A stretch of DNA of 64,000 bases. Origin: an uncultured Chitinophagaceae bacterium. Its GTDB lineage: Bacteria; Bacteroidota; Bacteroidia; Chitinophagales; Chitinophagaceae. The position numbers were made by a program, and so were the translations under genes. Within the stretch, counting starts at the first letter, position 1. Each line of letters starts with the position of its first letter. The notes beneath the pieces are model-generated. The model made no database searches. It was not told the DNA's origin and was given only the letters and a program-made list of their open reading frames with translations. This document shows positions 59,957 to 64,000 of the stretch, piece after piece. The stretch is taken from NCBI GenBank assembly GCA_937873715.1, contig CALMYJ010000004.1, positions 138,722-202,721 on the forward strand. The letters are read 5' to 3'.

Positions 59957-60556
59957 TTACTGAATCAGTTTTGCGATTTCCTGTATAGGAAAACTGTTGG
60001 CGGCGGCAAGTACCTGGCTTTCGGTAAGTCCGCTGCTGGTAATACTCATTAATGCGTTGTTAAAAGGGATTTGTAACGTGTAATTGATGCTCCCATTTTC
60101 ATTTGCTCCCTGTTTTTCCAGCCGTGCTTTGTATCCCTGCACTTTTACTACTTTGGTATTTTCATCCCTCATCATACCCCCCAGCAGGGAAGAGTTCAAA
60201 AAGGTATTGAGTGTGCCAATCATCGGCGAATTATTGATGATTTCCACTTCGAGCTGGCTGCGTATGCCATAGCTACGGTGTATAGTGGCGCCAATAAAAC
60301 CTGCATTGACGGTTACTTTATCATCTTTGCTGTTGGATGCCAGGCTATCCAGTTTTTGGGGCATCAGCTTTAGCACTTCTTTGCCAATTACAATATCCAG
60401 TTCCTGCAATGCCTGCTGCAGGGCAAAATGTGCTTCTTCCAGTTTACCGGCATTGTAAGATTTTTTTGCAGTGCTGAGTTGTGTTTTAAAATCGCCCTGT
60501 GCCATGGTGCTGGTTGTGCCGGCAATCAACAACAGGAGTATACTTAATCGTTTCAT
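59957..60556 (-). CDS. Secreted hypothetical protein, paralogue of the gene at 60580
   Basis: A 199-residue protein with a signal peptide (to TSTMAQ). It shares the mature pattern of its neighbour: a helix with KLEEAHFALQQALQELDIVIGKEVLKLMP, then a beta-rich domain with VTVNAGFIGATIHRSYGIRSQLEVEIINNSPM, KVQGYKARLEKQ and a final VLAAANSFPIQEIAKLIQ. I recognise no described family. The two genes are 23 bp apart and probably co-transcribed, which points to a tandem duplication with divergence. The function is unknown. Confidence 0.8.
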   Translation of the reverse strand: MKRLSILLLLIAGTTSTMAQGDFKTQLSTAKKSYNAGKLEEAHFALQQALQELDIVIGKEVLKLMPQKLDSLASNSKDDKVTVNAGFIGATIHRSYGIRSQLEVEIINNSPMIGTLNTFLNSSLLGGMMRDENTKVVKVQGYKARLEKQGANENGSINYTLQIPFNNALMSITSSGLTESQVLAAANSFPIQEIAKLIQ

Positions 60557-60579
60557 GAATTAGTTTTTAAATGTTTTTA

Positions 60580-61368
60580 TTATTGTTCGCCAAGGCTTTT
60601 TTTAATGCCATCAATATCAAAGGCGTTGGCAGCCGCCATTACTTCATTTTCGTCGTTAAAGTTGATACATTCCCACACCATTATCGACGACTGGCCTAAG
60701 GGTACCATCAGGGTATAGCCTTTGCTGTCGCTGTATTCAATAATGGCTTTGTGGCCTTTTACCTTTGTTTGCTTCATGTTCTGGTTTTCGGCATTGGCCT
60801 GCACACCATAGGCGTTATTAAAATACGCATACGCCACACCGGCATACAGGGCGTTGTTGCCGATGGTAACGGTAAGCTGTTTATCTTTTTTATCGGTATA
60901 CACCCGCTGTATGGTCATATTGTTCCATCCCCATTGGGCGCTGTACACTTTATCCTGTGCCGTATCTTTTTGCATTGCAGCAACGGGGTTGGGTAGTTTT
61001 TTTAAAATTTCACGGCCCAGTTGTATTTCTACCCCTACCAGTGCCTGCTGTATGGAGTAACGGGCATCACTGTATTTTGCGGCGGCATGTGCTGTTTCTG
61101 CATCAGTCATTTGCTGGTTTACATCCGGCGGGGTAGTGTTTTTTAAACCGCCGCCACCTTTATTGGTTGGTTTTCCCTGGTAATTGTTATCCTGCTCGTT
61201 ACTATTGCTGTTATTTGTATTGTTATTGTTATTGCTGCCGCTTCCGGGGTCAATTTTTTTGTTAACGGCATCCTGTGCTTTTTCTTTCAGTTTTTTTAAA
61301 AATTGAGCCTGGGTGCCTGTGGCCCCTACAATGCTGCATAGTGCCAGCAGCATTACTGTTTTTTTCAT
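60580..61368 (-). CDS. Secreted hypothetical protein with Asn-rich linker, paralogue of the gene at 59957
   Basis: A 262-residue protein with a signal peptide (to ATGTQA), a charged segment, an asparagine-rich linker (about 45-65), and a domain like that of its neighbour. The shared marks are KYSDARYSIQQALVGVEIQLGREILKKLP, VTIGNNALYAGVAYAYFNN, KVKGHKAIIEYSD and the terminal VMAAANAFDIDGIKKSLGEQ. It precedes the shorter paralogue by 23 bp on the same strand. No enzymatic motif is visible and I do not recognise the family. Confidence 0.8.
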   Translation of the reverse strand: MKKTVMLLALCSIVGATGTQAQFLKKLKEKAQDAVNKKIDPGSGSNNNNNTNNSNSNEQDNNYQGKPTNKGGGGLKNTTPPDVNQQMTDAETAHAAAKYSDARYSIQQALVGVEIQLGREILKKLPNPVAAMQKDTAQDKVYSAQWGWNNMTIQRVYTDKKDKQLTVTIGNNALYAGVAYAYFNNAYGVQANAENQNMKQTKVKGHKAIIEYSDSKGYTLMVPLGQSSIMVWECINFNDENEVMAAANAFDIDGIKKSLGEQ

Positions 61369-61484
61369 GACAAATAAATTTGGGTTTACAAAATAATGAT
61401 ATGGCTTCCCGTTAGTGGCTATTTGGATTCAATGTTGGGAAAGATAATATTTTTTACCAGCAAATACTATGAGGTTTATATAAA

Positions 61485-61514
61485 CTTAACCCCTCCTTTT
61501 ACAGAGGGGTTAAG
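61485..61514 (-). terminator. Terminator of the glutamate dehydrogenase gene
   Basis: A perfect 11-bp stem CTTAACCCCTC (61485-61495) / GAGGGGTTAAG (61504-61514) with an 8-base loop. On the minus strand TTTATAT follows. It lies 20 bp beyond the gdh stop. Confidence 0.83.
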
Positions 61515-61534
61515 CACATGATGTATAGCAAATT

Positions 61535-62956
61535 TTATGGAAAAATGCCCAGTTCCACGTAGCTGGTAGCCACTTTATTAATGGCCGATACGTAGGCTGC
61601 TGTACGCATATCAGGTATGTCGGGATTGCTTTTCCATACATCCATGATTTCTCTTGTAGCGGTAATCATGGTTTCTTCGAGGCCGCTATGTACCAGGTCC
61701 TGCTCTTCGGGCCCGTGCAATATCAGGTTTTTTGATCTTTCATTAACCAGCTTGCCGGTGAGTGCTTCTATTTGACCCAGTATATGGCTGTTGAGGTTTT
61801 CTGCAAAGCGTTTTTCCAGGCGGCCATAGCGTACGTGGCTCAGGTTTTTAAGCCATTCAAAATAACTAACCGTTACACCACCTGCGTTCAGGTACATATC
61901 GGGTACCACTAGTACATCTTTATTTATAAAAATTTCATCTGCTTCAGGTGTACAGGGGCCATTGGCTGCTTCACCAATAATTTTAGCTTTTACCCTTGGG
62001 GCATTTTCGCTGTTGATTACATTTTCTAAGGCTGCCGGTATCAGTATATCACATTCCAACTCGAGGGCAGCACTATTGCTGGCCAGGTTGTTTGCCCCGG
62101 GAAAGTTGAGGATAGATTTTGTGGCTTTGCGGTGGTTAAATACTTCTTCTTCGTGCAGGCCTGCCGGGTTGTGAATAGCACCTTCGTATTCAGCAAACGC
62201 AATTATTTTGGCACCATTTTCCCTAAAGTATTTGGCGGTGTGGTAACCAACGTTGCCCAACCCCTGTATTACTACTGTTTTTCCCTGTATGCCGGTATGC
62301 AGGCCAAGTTTTTTCATTACATCGGGCATGCTGCATACTTCACGGATGCCATAAAATACACCCAGCCCGGTAGCTTCCTTACGGCCACGTACGCCACCCT
62401 GTGTAACGGGCTTACCGGTAACACAGCCTGCTGCATCAATTTCGCCCGGGCGCAGGGATTGGTAGGTATCCACTATCCAGGCCATTTCTCTTTCTCCAGT
62501 GCCATAATCGGGTGCCGGCACATCAATACCGGGGCCAATAAAATTTTTCTTTACCAGTTCTGAGGTGTAACGACGGGTTATTTTTTCCAGTTCGTATGGG
62601 GATAAGCTGCGGGGACTTATTTTAATACCACCCTTAGCACCCCCAAAGGGCACATTTACAATAGCGCATTTAAAAGTCATCAATGCTGCAAGGGCCATTA
62701 CTTCATCCTGGTTCACTTCCTTACTGAAACGGATACCTCCTTTACAGGGTGTTTTATGCTGGCTGTGTTGCACCCTGTAGGCTTCTATTACTTCAATACG
62801 GCCGTCATCCATTTTTACCGGGAACCGCATTTGATATACACTGTTGCAAATTTTTATTTGCTCCAGTATGCCCGGATCCCATTTGGTAAATTTTGCGGCT
62901 TTATCAAAGCTTTGTTCCACGCTGTGAAAAAAACTGTACGGTTGTTGTGCTGACAT
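61535..62956 (-). CDS. Glutamate dehydrogenase (Glu/Leu/Phe/Val dehydrogenase family)
   Basis: A 473-residue oxidoreductase interconverting glutamate and 2-oxoglutarate plus ammonia. GGIRFSKEVNQDEVMALAALMTFKCAIVNVPFGGAKGGI holds the catalytic lysines, VPAPDYGTGEREMAWIVDTY and GKPVTQGGVRGRKEATGLGVFYGI the substrate and hinge regions, and TVVIQGLGNVGYHTAKYF the dinucleotide fold. The start at 62956 (MSAQQPYSF) is preferred because a consensus promoter at 62978-63008 would lie inside the longer frame that begins at 63007. It is an alternative to glutamine synthetase-GOGAT for ammonia assimilation or serves glutamate breakdown. Confidence 0.95.
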   Translation of the reverse strand: MSAQQPYSFFHSVEQSFDKAAKFTKWDPGILEQIKICNSVYQMRFPVKMDDGRIEVIEAYRVQHSQHKTPCKGGIRFSKEVNQDEVMALAALMTFKCAIVNVPFGGAKGGIKISPRSLSPYELEKITRRYTSELVKKNFIGPGIDVPAPDYGTGEREMAWIVDTYQSLRPGEIDAAGCVTGKPVTQGGVRGRKEATGLGVFYGIREVCSMPDVMKKLGLHTGIQGKTVVIQGLGNVGYHTAKYFRENGAKIIAFAEYEGAIHNPAGLHEEEVFNHRKATKSILNFPGANNLASNSAALELECDILIPAALENVINSENAPRVKAKIIGEAANGPCTPEADEIFINKDVLVVPDMYLNAGGVTVSYFEWLKNLSHVRYGRLEKRFAENLNSHILGQIEALTGKLVNERSKNLILHGPEEQDLVHSGLEETMITATREIMDVWKSNPDIPDMRTAAYVSAINKVATSYVELGIFP

Positions 62957-62977
62957 GGTAGTGTTGTTTAATTTTTG

Positions 62978-63008
62978 CAATCGTATATAATATGCAGCAA
63001 CTGGCAAA
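62978..63008 (-). promoter_or_regulatory. Promoter of the glutamate dehydrogenase gene
   Basis: On the minus strand, TTTG (63005-63008) and TACGATTG (62978-62985) are 19 bp apart, one mismatch from the Bacteroidota consensus. It lies 22 bp upstream of the ATG at 62956 and so supports that start. Confidence 0.6.
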
Positions 63009-63118
63009 TTGCTGTGTAGTGCAGTGAATCTGGTATATGAACAATACTGCTATTGGCACAGGTTGCATTACTGTTTCAAAACAAAAAGTTTTTATGCAGC
63101 AACAGTATTGTTGTTTAA

Positions 63119-63340
63119 CTATTGTTCCTGTTTTTCTATTTCCGATAGCTTCCTGTCTATCCGCCAAACATAAAAAAACAGGCCGGCAAGTATGGTAAGG
63201 CAAACCGCCACCACAATATATATTTTACCATTGCTCCGCATGGTATCGGCCATCTCCACATCGGTTTGCTGTGCAAATAAAGAAGTTGTAAGGCAGAGCA
63301 TCAGTAAAAAAACTGTTATTATTTTACTACTTGTTTTCAT
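63119..63340 (-). CDS. CcmD family protein (cytochrome c maturation)
   Basis: A 73-residue protein with a signal-like N-terminal helix (MKTSSKIITVFLLMLCLTTSLFAQ), a short periplasmic stretch, and one transmembrane helix (GKIYIVVAVCLTILAGLFFYVW, about 38-60) ending in IDRKLSEIEKQEQ. This matches the CcmD-like proteins of Bacteroidota. The start at 63340 is preferred over an upstream in-frame ATG that overlaps the ccmC gene. It follows ccmC-like by about 5 bp, so the two are co-transcribed and act together in haem handling for cytochrome c assembly. Confidence 0.87.
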   Translation of the reverse strand: MKTSSKIITVFLLMLCLTTSLFAQQTDVEMADTMRSNGKIYIVVAVCLTILAGLFFYVWRIDRKLSEIEKQEQ

Positions 63341-63345
63341 CCTGC

Positions 63346-64000
63346 TTAATTTTTGTGTGTGGTATGCAGCAGCGGTTTGTCTGTAATTAGTTGTGTCCTT
63401 ATACGCAGGGTGGCTATCCAAACACCCAGTAAAGTCCATCCCAGTACTGCCGGGTAAAATACCATCCTCAGCCTGCTGTCGATGTCTTTAAAGTTGAGAG
63501 CCGGGTTACCGCCCTGGCCGCCCTTACCGCCCGGGTGCAGGCTGCCTTCTACAATCCTGGGGATAATAAACATGGTTACAAAAAGCATCACATAAGCAAA
63601 TATGCTATACACGGCGCTGGTTTTTGCCCGTTTGTCTATATCGGTAAATGAGCCCCTTAATACAAAGTACGCCCCATAAATCAGCAGGCCAATGGCGGCA
63701 AATATCAGCTTGGGTTCCCGTATTACACCACTAAGGCTTTGTCCCTGGTCGGCCACCCAGGTAACCGATACCCAGATAAAACCAGTGATGTAGCCGAGAA
63801 TACCAAACAGGCATCCGGCTGATGCAAAGTGGCGGGCAAAAATATCATCCCTTAAATCGAACCGGCGCAGGTACCTGATGCTGTAAAAAAAACTAATGCT
63901 GAAAAGTATAGTCATGGCAAACCACATGGCCACATGAAAGTAAAGATTGCGTATGGTTTCGTTCAAAATAGGCAGGCGGGGTACATCCAGCAAAAAACCA
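63346..64000 (-). CDS. CcmC/CcsA-type cytochrome c assembly protein (5' end outside the window)
   Basis: At least 217 residues of a polytopic membrane protein of the CcmC/CcsA haem-transporting family. RLPILNETIRNLYFHVAMWFAM is the conserved early region with a histidine, and AAIGLLIYGAYFVLRGSF, YSIFAYVMLFVTMFIIPRIVEGSLHPGG follow, the latter with a second conserved histidine. The frame continues to the right edge without a stop, and family members have another helix before this point, so the start lies outside. The tryptophan-rich haem motif (usually WGxxWxWD) appears changed to TWVADQG followed by an insertion. The ccmD-like gene is immediately downstream. Confidence 0.85.
   Translation of the reverse strand, partial: GFLLDVPRLPILNETIRNLYFHVAMWFAMTILFSISFFYSIRYLRRFDLRDDIFARHFASAGCLFGILGYITGFIWVSVTWVADQGQSLSGVIREPKLIFAAIGLLIYGAYFVLRGSFTDIDKRAKTSAVYSIFAYVMLFVTMFIIPRIVEGSLHPGGKGGQGGNPALNFKDIDSRLRMVFYPAVLGWTLLGVWIATLRIRTQLITDKPLLHTTHKN

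Overview
The window looks like chromosomal DNA of a Bacteroidota bacterium, most likely family Chitinophagaceae or a close relative (an inference; there is no rRNA gene to test). The grounds are a SusC/SusD pair and a second TonB receptor with N-terminal carboxypeptidase-like domains, many predicted lipoproteins, a DUF47-Pit phosphate module, half-size YeeE/YedE proteins, a CcmC/CcmD pair, starts without Shine-Dalgarno sequences, and several promoters of the Bacteroidota form TTTG-N18/19-TAnnTTTG. I found no tRNA, rRNA, CRISPR array, phage or classical insertion sequence. The density is high: about 62 genes, and only two gaps exceed 300 bases (390-720 and 13624-14041).

Layout. 1-5.5 kb: a truncated haloperoxidase-like lipoprotein, acetyl-CoA synthetase, an MHS-type transporter with a small membrane partner, and a YebC-family protein. 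5.5-9.3 kb: an MscS channel, an MBL hydrolase and an ECF sigma/anti-sigma/Spy-like module. 9.3-11.4 kb: the C-terminal half of a split transketolase, and GalE. 11.5-25 kb: a block of transport genes (Pit, DUF47, SusCD, a phosphate-selective-type porin, a TonB receptor, a beta-helix lipoprotein and a small lipoprotein). The TonB receptor is preceded by six repeats of TAACATT spaced exactly 11 bp apart, which is the geometry of a PhoB/PhoP (Pho box) site. 25-34.6 kb: housekeeping genes (transglutaminase-like protein, Ldh-type dehydrogenase, AMP nucleosidase, fatty acid hydroxylase, ribosome recycling factor, WecA-like transferase, the N-terminal half of transketolase, MnmA).

34.7-40.1 kb is a compact sulfur island. 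A Crp/Fnr regulator is followed by ten same-strand genes: TauE, a CstB-like persulfide dioxygenase-rhodanese, a rhodanese, three tiny membrane proteins (two sharing a CTxGTC motif), thioredoxin and two half-size YeeE/YedE thiosulfate-transporter-like proteins. Together they could oxidise persulfide to thiosulfate or sulfite and move the products across the membrane.

42.8-46 kb holds two isocitrate dehydrogenases of unrelated subfamilies. Between them lies a small S23/four-helix-bundle gene enclosed by inverted arrays of a 7-bp repeat, an architecture resembling the intervening sequences of 23S rRNA genes. 48-52.3 kb: thyA and folA, separated by an AAA ATPase gene that carries two palindromic repeats upstream. 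52.4-64 kb: a GH20 hexosaminidase, a lipase, an outer-membrane phospholipase A, META proteins, an RsmF-like RNA methyltransferase, a LysM protein, two paralogous secreted proteins, glutamate dehydrogenase, and CcmD/CcmC running off the right edge.

The strongest leads for undescribed biology are the Pho-box-controlled surface system (18.8-25 kb), the S23 cassette (44.1-44.7 kb) and the sulfur island with its CTxGTC membrane proteins. All assignments are by eye; no database search was possible.
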